From Minisyncoccota bacterium (GTDB lineage Bacteria > Patescibacteriota > Minisyncoccia > Phycocordibacterales > Phycocordibacteraceae): DNA of 17,264 bases. The stretch is taken from positions 1 to 17,264 of the forward strand of contig JAGOSU010000012.1 of NCBI GenBank assembly GCA_018062165.1, read 5' to 3'. Positions 1-5,830 of this stretch are shown here, in pieces. The translations under genes were made by a program, and so were the position numbers. The stretch's first letter is position 1, and each line of letters starts with the position of its first letter. The notes beneath the pieces are model-generated. The model made no database searches, was not told the origin of the DNA, and saw only the letters and a list, made by a program, of their open reading frames with translations.

Positions 1-620
1 TCTTTGATGAGATTGAGAAGGCGCACCCCGAGGTATTCAACATATTGCTCCAGGTACTTGATTCCGGACACCTCACTGACGGCAAGGGACGCAAGGTGAA
101 CTTCAAGAACACCATCATCATTCTTACGAGCAACGTGGGCGCTGAGTTCATTGACCGCCTTGCGGGCATCGGCTTCTCAGATACCGCTAATGAAAGCATT
201 GAGCACGATAAGCTGAAGGATAAGCTCATGGGCGCACTCAAGGACCACTTCCGTCCTGAGTTCCTCAACCGTCTCGATGACATCATCGTCTTCGATGTAC
301 TTGCGAAGGAATCCCTCATCAAGATTGTCGATAAACAGGTAGAGGAGGTCACCAAGCGCCTTACGGCAAAGCGCATCTCACTTGACCTCGCGCCTGAGGT
401 GAAGCTTTGGCTTGCCGAGAAGGGCCACAGCCCGCAGTACGGAGCCCGTCCGCTCAAGCGTGTAATCCAGGACAAGATTTTGACCCCTATCGCTACCCTT
501 ATGGTGGGCCAGGGCATCATGGAGGGCGGCTCGGTGAAGGTTACGCTCAAGGCAGGGGAGCCCTCCTTTGAGGTCCATAAGACCGCCCGTAGGGCTAAGA
601 AAGCTGAGGCGGTTGCCTAA
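1..620 (+). CDS. ClpB/ClpC-type AAA+ ATPase, C-terminal part (5' end outside the window)
   Basis: An AAA+ unfoldase of the Hsp100 family; it threads proteins for refolding (ClpB) or for degradation by ClpP (ClpC). The reading frame is open from base 3 and runs in from outside, so only the end of the second ATPase domain is seen. It begins with the Walker B motif FDEIEKAHPEV, continues with the sensor-1 segment TSNVGA and the FRPEFLNRLDD segment with the arginine finger, then the sensor-2 motif GARPLKR and the small D2 C-terminal domain. A charged tail (RRAKKAEAVA) ends the protein at the TAA at 618-620. TSNVGA is slightly more ClpC-like, while the sensor-2 region would fit either, so no symbol is given. 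The promoter of the next gene (rpmG) lies across this stop codon. Confidence 0.95.
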   Translation, partial: FDEIEKAHPEVFNILLQVLDSGHLTDGKGRKVNFKNTIIILTSNVGAEFIDRLAGIGFSDTANESIEHDKLKDKLMGALKDHFRPEFLNRLDDIIVFDVLAKESLIKIVDKQVEEVTKRLTAKRISLDLAPEVKLWLAEKGHSPQYGARPLKRVIQDKILTPIATLMVGQGIMEGGSVKVTLKAGEPSFEVHKTARRAKKAEAVA

Positions 621-641
621 GTACGGGGTATCTGGTAGATT
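613..641 (+). promoter_or_regulatory. Promoter of rpmG (leaderless type)
   Basis: A -35-like TTGCCT (613-618), a 17-nt spacer and an extended -10 (TG at 633-634, TAGATT at 636-641). Six bases separate the -10 from the ATG at 648, so transcription would start at or within a base or two of the start codon. Read from sequence only; no transcript data. Confidence 0.55.
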
Positions 642-647
642 CAGCGG

Positions 648-803
648 ATGTCCCAGGACCATCTCGTAAAGATCAAGTCGACCAAGTCCGACCACGTCCG
701 CTTTACCCGGAAGAACAAGAAGAAGGTTGAGCGCAAGCTCGAACTTAAGAAGTACGACCCGAACACTAGGAAGCGCGAGGTCTACAAGGAGATTAAGAAA
801 TAA
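648..803 (+). CDS. rpmG: 50S ribosomal protein bL33
   Basis: A 51-residue basic protein of the large ribosomal subunit. The C-terminal half, KLELKKYDPNTRKREVYKEI, has the conserved bL33 pattern (LELKKYDP...R...YKE), as in the cysteine-free E. coli-type L33. The zinc-binding CxxC pairs of the other L33 class are absent. The N-terminal part (HLVKIKSTKS...FTRKNKKK) also fits the family, and the length is normal. The gene begins 27 nt after the Clp stop codon, has its own promoter-like element and no Shine-Dalgarno, and is followed directly by a hairpin terminator. It is easily missed because it is short. Confidence 0.93.
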   Translation: MSQDHLVKIKSTKSDHVRFTRKNKKKVERKLELKKYDPNTRKREVYKEIKK

Positions 804-825
804 CCGCCCACTGGGCGGTTTTTTC
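802..825. terminator. Rho-independent terminator of rpmG, possibly shared with the opposing gene
   Basis: A perfect 8-bp stem AACCGCCC/GGGCGGTT (802-809 and 813-820) with a 3-nt loop, followed by a T-rich run (819-824). It overlaps the rpmG stop codon. On the minus strand the same hairpin lies just past the stop of the opposing gene (826) and is followed by a weaker ATTTCTT tail, so it may work in both directions. Confidence 0.85.
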
Positions 826-1203
826 TTACTTGAGAGTGACTACTCGACGGGGTATGTCGTTATCGGTGCCTGCAGGTCTTCGCCAAGGGGCAGAGGCGGC
901 GGCGGTACCGAGCATGACTGAGTCTAGCTGGAAGACCTTTCCATCCCAGTGAAGCTGCATTGGAGTCTCGTTTTCTTTACCGAAGAAATAAAATAGTGCA
1001 CCATTCTTGAAGAGTAGTGCTTCAGGCGAATCCGGATTGCTCTTAATCCATTTCGCTTCCTTTTTACCCGCGAGAGCAAGACGGCGCTCTTGTCTCAAAA
1101 AGCTCCCCACCTCTCCAACAGGTTTTTCACCGAGTTCAAGATATTCCTGCGTCTCGATTGCGGGCAGTTTATCCAGCTTCTTCCACAAATCTTCGATAGG
1201 CAT
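826..1203 (-). CDS. Hypothetical protein, 125 aa
   Basis: I do not recognise this protein. It is predicted soluble, with no signal peptide or membrane segment. The N-terminal half is helical and charged (MPIEDLWKKLDKL...FLRQERRLALAGKKEAKW). The middle looks like beta strands (ALLFKNGALFYFFGKE...MQLHWDGKVFQL), followed by an Ala/Pro/Arg-rich tail. It faces rpmG and ends just beyond the shared hairpin. An extended -10 box (TGCTATCAT) about 35 nt upstream of its ATG could drive it. The ORF fills the space between the terminator and the promoter region neatly, which supports a real gene, but no family evidence is available. Confidence 0.6.
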   Translation of the reverse strand: MPIEDLWKKLDKLPAIETQEYLELGEKPVGEVGSFLRQERRLALAGKKEAKWIKSNPDSPEALLFKNGALFYFFGKENETPMQLHWDGKVFQLDSVMLGTAAASAPWRRPAGTDNDIPRRVVTLK

Positions 1204-1237
1204 ACGAGGTATGAACTACGGCTAATCTATGTCCACT

Positions 1238-1246
1238 ATGATAGCA
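1238..1246 (-). promoter_or_regulatory. Extended -10 promoter for the 125-aa gene
   Basis: Read on the minus strand, TGCTATCAT is a TGn extended -10 with TATCAT at 1243-1238. It leaves a leader of roughly 28 nt. No convincing -35 is seen. It is arranged symmetrically with the opposite-strand box at 1277-1285. Confidence 0.35.
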
Positions 1247-1276
1247 CTGGGTGGCTGGGGGAGGAGGTCCGGATAG

Positions 1277-1285
1277 TGCTAGGAT
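1277..1285 (+). promoter_or_regulatory. Extended -10 promoter candidate for the phosphate permease
   Basis: TGCTAGGAT forms a TGn extended -10 (TAGGAT at 1280-1285). It would give a leader of about 70 nt before the permease start at 1363. No good -35 is visible, so confidence is low. Confidence 0.3.
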
Positions 1286-1352
1286 ACATAGGTAATTTAC
1301 ATTCCTGCGGATATTCCGAAGCTTGTTGTTTTTAATAAACAGCTAAACACAT

Positions 1353-1356
1353 GGAG
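1353..1356 (+). promoter_or_regulatory. Shine-Dalgarno deciding the permease start
   Basis: GGAG is 6 nt before the ATG at 1363. It is one of the few clear Shine-Dalgarno sites in the window, and the only candidate promoter lies well upstream, so this mRNA appears to have a leader. Confidence 0.5.
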
Positions 1357-1362
1357 ATACTT

Positions 1363-2403
1363 ATGGATTGGTCACAGATCACCCTCATCACAGGCGTCGT
1401 GCTGATACTCGTGCTTCTCGCAGAAGCTGCAAACGGCTGGACAGATGCGCCGTGTGCTACCTCTTCTGCCGTAGCGTCTGGAGTTCTTTCAAGTAAGAAC
1501 GCGCTCATCATAACGGTGCTCGGTAACTTTGCAGGACTCATCGCTTCACTCTTTGTAGGCGCAGCTGTCGCACACACCATCGGAACGGGAATTGTGAGAC
1601 CGGAAATCATCACCGTGAGTTCTATCGGTGTGGCGATGGTTACTATCTTTGCATGGTCGCTGATTGCCGCGTGGCTCGGGCTTCCGGTCAGTAAGACACA
1701 TTCCTTGCTTGCGGCTCTTGCCGGTATTGGTTTTTCGCTTGGCGGGGTTACAGCACTTACGCCGGCGAGCGGAGTGTGGACGGACAGCGGATGGATAAAG
1801 GTCGGTGTGGGTGTTTTCGCTGCGCTTGTCGTTGGCTCAGCAATCTCGTGGGTACTCGCCCGTTCCATCATCATGTCGAAGCTTGACGAGAAACTTCCCG
1901 AGGAGTGGTGGCGCAGGCTTCAAGTTCTTACCGTGTGTGTCGTCTCATCAGGGCATGGATTCAATGACGGTCTCAAATACGTTGGTATCTTTACGCTGGT
2001 CCTTTTTGCCGCAGGCATCATTACCGAGTTCACTGTCTCGCCGATGGTCATCGTGCTGTGTGCAATCGTGATGGGAATTGGAACGTTTATCGGAGGGTGG
2101 CGCATCCACAACAGTCTTGATGCAATGGTGAACCATCCCGTTAAAGAACAAGTAGAAAAGAAATCCTTTAGACCGTTCATGGGCGTGAGCTCTGAACTCA
2201 CCTCAGGGTTTCTTATCTGGCAAACGGGCTGGCTCGGAATTCCGACGAGTACGAACCATGCGACGGTTGCTGCAATGGTGGGCGCCCGCTCTTCAAGTGG
2301 GAAAGTACATATTGCCTCGATGGTCCGCATCCTGTGGGGATGGGTGGTGACCTATGTATTCTGCTTCTGGGTGGCGGAACTTATTGCCACCATTATTTTG
2401 TAG
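1363..2403 (+). CDS. PiT-family inorganic phosphate permease
   Basis: An inner-membrane symporter for inorganic phosphate, driven by H+ or Na+ (PHO4/PiT family). The 346-residue protein is almost entirely hydrophobic helices. It shows the two inverted family repeats: an N-terminal copy with NGWTDAPCATSSAVASG in place of the usual GxNDxANA signature, and a C-terminal copy with HGFNDGLKYVGI; the later GIPTSTNHATVAAMVG segment is also typical. I chose the ATG at 1363 because GGAG at 1353-1356 sits 6 nt in front of it; an in-frame ATG at 1351 would add four residues. No PhoU-like partner gene lies next to it. Family membership is secure; the coupling ion cannot be told from sequence. Confidence 0.92.
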   Translation: MDWSQITLITGVVLILVLLAEAANGWTDAPCATSSAVASGVLSSKNALIITVLGNFAGLIASLFVGAAVAHTIGTGIVRPEIITVSSIGVAMVTIFAWSLIAAWLGLPVSKTHSLLAALAGIGFSLGGVTALTPASGVWTDSGWIKVGVGVFAALVVGSAISWVLARSIIMSKLDEKLPEEWWRRLQVLTVCVVSSGHGFNDGLKYVGIFTLVLFAAGIITEFTVSPMVIVLCAIVMGIGTFIGGWRIHNSLDAMVNHPVKEQVEKKSFRPFMGVSSELTSGFLIWQTGWLGIPTSTNHATVAAMVGARSSSGKVHIASMVRILWGWVVTYVFCFWVAELIATIIL

Positions 2404-2443
2404 CGGAGCCTGTGGGACGAGATTCGAACAGAAATGAGTGGCA

Positions 2444-2452
2444 TGCTAACCT
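2444..2452 (+). promoter_or_regulatory. Extended -10 promoter of the racemase-family gene (leaderless type)
   Basis: TGCTAACCT (TG at 2444-2445, TAACCT at 2447-2452) lies exactly 6 nt before the ATG at 2459. No Shine-Dalgarno is seen. The -35 region (TTCGAA at 2423-2428, 18-nt spacer) is weak. Confidence 0.5.
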
Positions 2453-2458
2453 CTTAAG

Positions 2459-3148
2459 ATGAAATCAGTAGGTATTATCGGCGGCTTAGGTCCCGAAACG
2501 ACATCGGAGTTTTACCTCGGTGTCGTCTTTTCGTCTTTTAAGAAAGATGCCGTAGCTCGACCTTCCATAGTGATTGCGAGCGTTCCGTTGCCGTACCAGA
2601 TCGAGGAAGACCTCATCATGCGAAGTGAAGGAGCCGAACGGTACATCCCTTTCCTAACCGCTGAGGCCCAGAGGCTTGAAAAAGCAGGCGTTGATTTCAT
2701 CGTCATGCCTTGCAATTCGCTCCACGTCTTTATTGAGCAAATCAGAGGCGCGGTGAATGTACCAGTATTGAGTATTGTTGAGGAGACTGTCGCGTTCTTA
2801 AAGGCGAACGACTTTAAGAAAGTGGGAATCGTATCTACATCCGCAACCATACGAAACAAGCTATACGAAGATGCTTTTGAAACGCAGGGAATTTCCTACG
2901 AAACGCCTGACGCGCTTCAACAAGAGAAGATGGGGAAGTTCATTCATAACCTCGTGATGGGTCAACAGAAGAACAGCGATCGAGAAGAGCTGGTGGCGAT
3001 AATCAACAGTTTTGAAGATAAGGGTGTTGATTGTGTAGCGCTTGCTTGTACTGACTTGCAGCTGCTTATCCCTACGCACCCCACACTCAAGATCTTCGAC
3101 ACAATGAAGATACTTGCGGATGCTACTGTACGGGAGATTTCCAAGTAG
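2459..3148 (+). CDS. Aspartate/glutamate racemase family protein
   Basis: A cofactor-independent amino-acid racemase fold that interconverts enantiomers with two cysteines acting as acid and base. The 229-residue protein begins with the family-typical MKSVGIIGGLGPETT. Both catalytic cysteines are present: Cys85 in MPCNSLH and Cys197 in ALACTDL. The length is normal for the Asp/Glu/hydantoin racemase superfamily, and the GGLGP start points to the aspartate racemase branch rather than MurI. D-aspartate or D-glutamate for peptidoglycan is a plausible product, but substrate is not decided by sequence. The stop codon (3146-3148) touches the 3' end of the convergent tRNA-Trp gene with no spacer. 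Confidence 0.88.
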   Translation: MKSVGIIGGLGPETTSEFYLGVVFSSFKKDAVARPSIVIASVPLPYQIEEDLIMRSEGAERYIPFLTAEAQRLEKAGVDFIVMPCNSLHVFIEQIRGAVNVPVLSIVEETVAFLKANDFKKVGIVSTSATIRNKLYEDAFETQGISYETPDALQQEKMGKFIHNLVMGQQKNSDREELVAIINSFEDKGVDCVALACTDLQLLIPTHPTLKIFDTMKILADATVREISK

Positions 3149-3219
3149 CGGGCCCACGAGGAATCGAACCTCGACCAAGGGATTTGGAGGCCCTCGTTCT
3201 ACCATTAAACTATGGACCC
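3149..3219 (-). tRNA. tRNA-Trp (anticodon CCA)
   Basis: A 71-nt cloverleaf on the minus strand. The acceptor GGGTCCA pairs with TGGGCCC (one T-G pair). The D-arm region CATAGTTTAATGGTAGAAC closely resembles known bacterial tRNA-Trp. The anticodon loop is CTCCAAA, and the T-arm CGAGG/CCTCG encloses TTCGATT. The discriminator base is G, as expected for Trp. CCA is not encoded (CTA follows). The bottom anticodon-stem pair 31-39 is C/T, a mismatch. Confidence 0.93.
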
Positions 3220-3229
3220 TGTAGGCGCT

Positions 3230-3258
3230 ACGATAGCAGTATTCCTGCCTGTGGGCAA
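3230..3258 (-). promoter_or_regulatory. Promoter of tRNA-Trp
   Basis: On the minus strand: TTGCCC (3258-3253), 17-nt spacer, extended -10 with TG followed by TATCGT (3235-3230), 10 nt before the tRNA 5' end. It lies back-to-back with the promoter of the exported protein at 3297. Confidence 0.55.
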
Positions 3259-3283
3259 AGCGCCTCGCGTTCTTTCAATACCG

Positions 3284-3289
3284 TATACT
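3284..3289 (+). promoter_or_regulatory. -10 box of the exported VirB2-like protein (leaderless type)
   Basis: TATACT is followed after 7 nt by the ATG at 3297. No Shine-Dalgarno is seen and the -35 is poor. Confidence 0.45.
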
Positions 3290-3296
3290 TAGCCTC

Positions 3297-4283
3297 ATGA
3301 AGCGAACGCTTGCGTACCTCCTGGCCTTTGTGCCGCTGTTGGTGCTTACCGTTCCTGGAACTGCCTCCGCTGCGTTTTGGGGACCTATCATCGACGGACG
3401 TTGCGTTTGTCCAGGTTCAGCCCCGGACTACGGTTGCGTGATTCAGGCTATTCAAAACACCATGAATCTCGGTGTGTCACTTGCAGTGGTGATTGCGACG
3501 CTCGTCATCGCCTACGCAGGCGCCATTTGGCTCGTCTCTCCAGTTAATCCTAAGAGTAGGGAAATGGGACGCACTATGCTCCTCAATGCAGTCATCGGGC
3601 TTGTCGTGTTGCTTGCAGGTTGGATTTTCGTCGACTTCCTTATGAAGCAGCTCTACAACGAGAGTGCTAACTCAAATGGTGTGACACTTGGACCCTGGAA
3701 CGAGATTCTCGCACCAAGTGCAACGGGTGACGACATGTGTATCACGCGTCGAACTGAGTTCGGGCCCGCTGGTACACCGTCTACTGGGACTGTTGAAACT
3801 CCAGGGGAAGAAGAGCCTGGAGAAGAACAACCAGGAGAAGAGGAGTCGAGTGCATGGAATCTTCCGTTTCCTTCTGTCGGAATAAATCAAGGACAAGATG
3901 ATCACGCGGCCAGCTCGCTAAAAACATTGCTTAGCTGCATGGCCGAGAACCCCATTACAAGAGGTGCAAAGATTACCTCTATTTCTGGAGACAGTCTTTT
4001 TAACGGTAAGACGTGGGAGAATTGTCGTGCCGGTCAATGCAGTGAACACATAAGCACTTCTTGGCATTTCGGCAGGTCAGGCGATAATCATTCATACGCC
4101 GTTGACTTTGGTAATAACACTAACAGTGCAGGATTGCGCAGGAATCTTTCAGCCGCTGCCTGTGGATGCAATAGCGCCGCCCGTATATGCCAAGAAGGAT
4201 CAGCGGGTTGCGTTTCAGGCAACTCGTTGCATATCGCTGTTAGAGGGACTGACGGGCAGAGCTGTAGTCAAGCTGGATACTAA
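3297..4283 (+). CDS. Exported Cys-rich protein: VirB2/TrbC-like two-helix module plus possible M15-like zinc peptidase domain
   Basis: A 328-residue surface protein. Residues 1-26 are a signal peptide (MKRTLAYLLAFVPLLVLTVP...TASA). A short outer segment with CVCPG follows, then two membrane helices (about 58-82 and 93-117) joined by a short positively charged loop (NPKSREMGR). This layout resembles VirB2/TrbC-type pilins. Next come a Pro/Glu linker with three PGEE(E/Q) repeats (169-183) and a Cys-rich outer domain (about 195-328). That domain contains SWHFG (His257), HSYAVDFG (His265, Asp270) and SLHIAV (His312), reminiscent of the zinc-binding SxHxxGxAxD...H pattern of M15 D,D-peptidases. 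The match is imperfect: the spacing is altered and no Glu lies three residues before His312. The last 69 bp overlap miaA on the other strand. A role in cell-wall remodelling or surface attachment is inference. Confidence 0.7.
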   Translation: MKRTLAYLLAFVPLLVLTVPGTASAAFWGPIIDGRCVCPGSAPDYGCVIQAIQNTMNLGVSLAVVIATLVIAYAGAIWLVSPVNPKSREMGRTMLLNAVIGLVVLLAGWIFVDFLMKQLYNESANSNGVTLGPWNEILAPSATGDDMCITRRTEFGPAGTPSTGTVETPGEEEPGEEQPGEEESSAWNLPFPSVGINQGQDDHAASSLKTLLSCMAENPITRGAKITSISGDSLFNGKTWENCRAGQCSEHISTSWHFGRSGDNHSYAVDFGNNTNSAGLRRNLSAAACGCNSAARICQEGSAGCVSGNSLHIAVRGTDGQSCSQAGY

Positions 4284-5096
4284 TTTTTTCAACCACTGCT
4301 TCTGATGCCGAGCGTACTGCCAGAGCTTCGCAGCAAGTGTTGGTACAAGCGTTGATTCTTCTCGCTCTCCTCGTAGGTATTCTCCTATAATCCGGTACTC
4401 AAGCCCAAGCTCAGTGAGGCGCGCGTCTCCGACGTACTCTCGTACTGCGCGCACCTCTTCTATAAGCCCTCGTTCAAAGGCGCTCTGTAGTCGCTTGGTA
4501 ATGCGTTCCCGGAGTTCATCGCGCTCAAGGTCAACCACAACCCACTCCACGTCGTATGCAGTGGTAGGAACGCGCGCAGGAACGGCTCCGTGTTTCTCAA
4601 TGATCTCGAGTGCACGCACAAGGCGTCTGCGGTTACTGTGGTCAATGTGTTCAGCACGCAGTGGGTCCTTCTCATCAATAAGGCGGGCAAGTTCTTCAGT
4701 TGGAAGCTGTTCAAGTTCCTCGCGGTATTTGGGGTCTGATGGCATTTCCGGCGGGAGTCCGTTAAGGAGTGCATCAAAGTAGAAATGCGTGCCTCCAGCA
4801 AGTATCGGAAGCTTGCCTCGTGAGGAGATATCTTCGATGAGCTTTGCGGCGTCCTGTATGAAATCCCCTGCGCTGTAGGAATCTTTGGGGTCCCGGATGT
4901 CGATGAGGTAATGGGGAATGCCATCCATCTCCTCATTCGAGGTCTTTTCAGTTCCGATATCGAGCATTCGGTAGACCTGGCGAGAATCAACTGAAATAAC
5001 CTCGCCATTGCGTTCTTTTGCGATGGCAACTGCACGGGCAGACTTACCAGAGGCGGTGGGGCCTATGACGCAGACAATCGTGGTTTTGCCGGGCAT
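4215..5096 (-). CDS. miaA: tRNA dimethylallyltransferase
   Basis: MiaA transfers a dimethylallyl group to A37 of tRNAs that read codons starting with U, such as the tRNA-Trp and tRNA-Leu(CAA) encoded here. The P-loop GPTASGKS is at residues 12-19; the family motifs DSRQVYR (37-43) and GGTHFYFDALLNGL (about 101-114) follow, and the end YARHQKQWLKKL is typical. I start at the ATG at 5096 (MPGKTT, 293 aa), which is normal in length and lies 8 nt behind a good promoter. Upstream in-frame starts at 5114 and 5177 would lie inside that promoter or overlap the divergent gene. The last 22 residues lie in the 69-bp overlap with the convergent gene. The stop is TGA. Confidence 0.95.
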   Translation of the reverse strand: MPGKTTIVCVIGPTASGKSARAVAIAKERNGEVISVDSRQVYRMLDIGTEKTSNEEMDGIPHYLIDIRDPKDSYSAGDFIQDAAKLIEDISSRGKLPILAGGTHFYFDALLNGLPPEMPSDPKYREELEQLPTEELARLIDEKDPLRAEHIDHSNRRRLVRALEIIEKHGAVPARVPTTAYDVEWVVVDLERDELRERITKRLQSAFERGLIEEVRAVREYVGDARLTELGLEYRIIGEYLRGEREESTLVPTLAAKLWQYARHQKQWLKKLVSSLTTALPVSPSNSDMQRVA

Positions 5097-5104
5097 GAAC
5101 CCGG

Positions 5105-5134
5105 ATGCTATCATGCGCCAATCATCTTTGTCAG
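5105..5134 (-). promoter_or_regulatory. Promoter of miaA
   Basis: On the minus strand: CTGACA (5134-5129), 18-nt spacer, extended -10 TGA-TAGCAT (TAGCAT at 5110-5105), then 8 nt to the ATG at 5096. It supports the short MiaA start and a leaderless or nearly leaderless mRNA. Confidence 0.55.
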
Positions 5135-5151
5135 CGTAAGCTTCACACCCT

Positions 5152-5817
5152 ATGGATAAGAACGGACAGAAGAGCACCTATTGTGAGCACTGTGGCGATT
5201 TTCACGACCCTATGCGGGAGTACGTATCGTCAGTGCGTGTCGGTGAGATTGTTCCTGATTATGAGTTCGAAGTGTTCCAGAACAATGACGTAAAGACCGT
5301 TAAATTCTCCGACTTCCGAGGGAAGTGGGTGGTGGTCATGTTCTACCCAGCAGACTTCACTTTTGTGTGCCCAACGGAGCTCGAAGACATGGCAAAGCTC
5401 TATCCGAAGATCAAGGAAATGAACGGCGAGGTTATTTCCTTCTCAACGGATACGGTATTCACTCACAAGGCTTGGCACGACACCTCTGAGGCAATCAAAA
5501 AGATTGAGTTCCCGATGGGTGCAGACCCGGCAGGAAAGATTTCAGACGCGTTTGGTGTCCTTATTCAGGGCTACGACACTACGCTCACGCCTGACGAAGG
5601 TCTCTCAATGCGCGGCACCTTCCTCATTGACCCAGCAGGAATACTCAAGACAATGGAAATCCACCACAACTCCATCGGACGCTCTGGAAAGGAAACACTT
5701 CGCAAACTCCAGGCCGCACAGTTCGTGGAGACGCATGGCGACAAGGTCTGCCCAGCATCGTGGGAACCAGGAGACGATACCCTTGAGCCAGGCATGGACC
5801 TGGTTGGGAAGATCTAG
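5152..5817 (+). CDS. 2-Cys peroxiredoxin (AhpC/Prx1 type)
   Basis: A thiol peroxidase that reduces hydrogen peroxide and organic peroxides. The peroxidatic Cys73 sits in FYPADFTFVCPTE and the resolving Cys200 in DKVCPASWEPG, the typical 2-Cys pair. MRGTFLIDPAG and HHNSIGR are also family-typical. Relative to usual AhpC the protein has about 20 extra N-terminal residues with CEHCGDFH (Cys11, Cys14). The start at 5152 is uncertain: the next ATG (5212) would remove this extension. A weak -10 (TAAGCT, 5137-5142) lies 9 nt before 5152, and no Shine-Dalgarno is visible. No AhpF or thioredoxin reductase is adjacent. The purT -10 begins 2 nt after the stop. Confidence 0.93.
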   Translation: MDKNGQKSTYCEHCGDFHDPMREYVSSVRVGEIVPDYEFEVFQNNDVKTVKFSDFRGKWVVVMFYPADFTFVCPTELEDMAKLYPKIKEMNGEVISFSTDTVFTHKAWHDTSEAIKKIEFPMGADPAGKISDAFGVLIQGYDTTLTPDEGLSMRGTFLIDPAGILKTMEIHHNSIGRSGKETLRKLQAAQFVETHGDKVCPASWEPGDDTLEPGMDLVGKI

Positions 5818-5824
5818 CTATACT
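5795..5824 (+). promoter_or_regulatory. Promoter of purT (leaderless type)
   Basis: TGGACC (5795-5800), 18-nt spacer, TATACT (5819-5824), then exactly 6 nt to the ATG at 5831. The element spans the end of the peroxiredoxin gene. There is no Shine-Dalgarno. Confidence 0.5.
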
Positions 5825-5830
5825 GAAGCT

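Noticed and set aside
2420..2458. Possible tRNA remnant with a GATTCGAAC T-loop-like string before the racemase gene
   Set aside because: No acceptor or anticodon stem can be folded around it; the string also serves as the -35 region.
3780..3845. Repeat array or CRISPR-like signal in the Pro/Glu linker
   Set aside because: It is a short coding repeat (three PGEE(E/Q) units) within one protein, without spacers.
5097..5177. Longer MiaA start at 5177 or 5114
   Set aside because: 5177 overlaps the divergent peroxiredoxin start and 5114 falls inside the likely miaA promoter; the P-loop lies at its normal distance from the start at 5096.
5504..5830. Long in-frame extension upstream of purT
   Set aside because: It runs through the peroxiredoxin gene in another frame, PurT homology begins at the ATG at 5831, and a -10 box lies 6 nt before that ATG.
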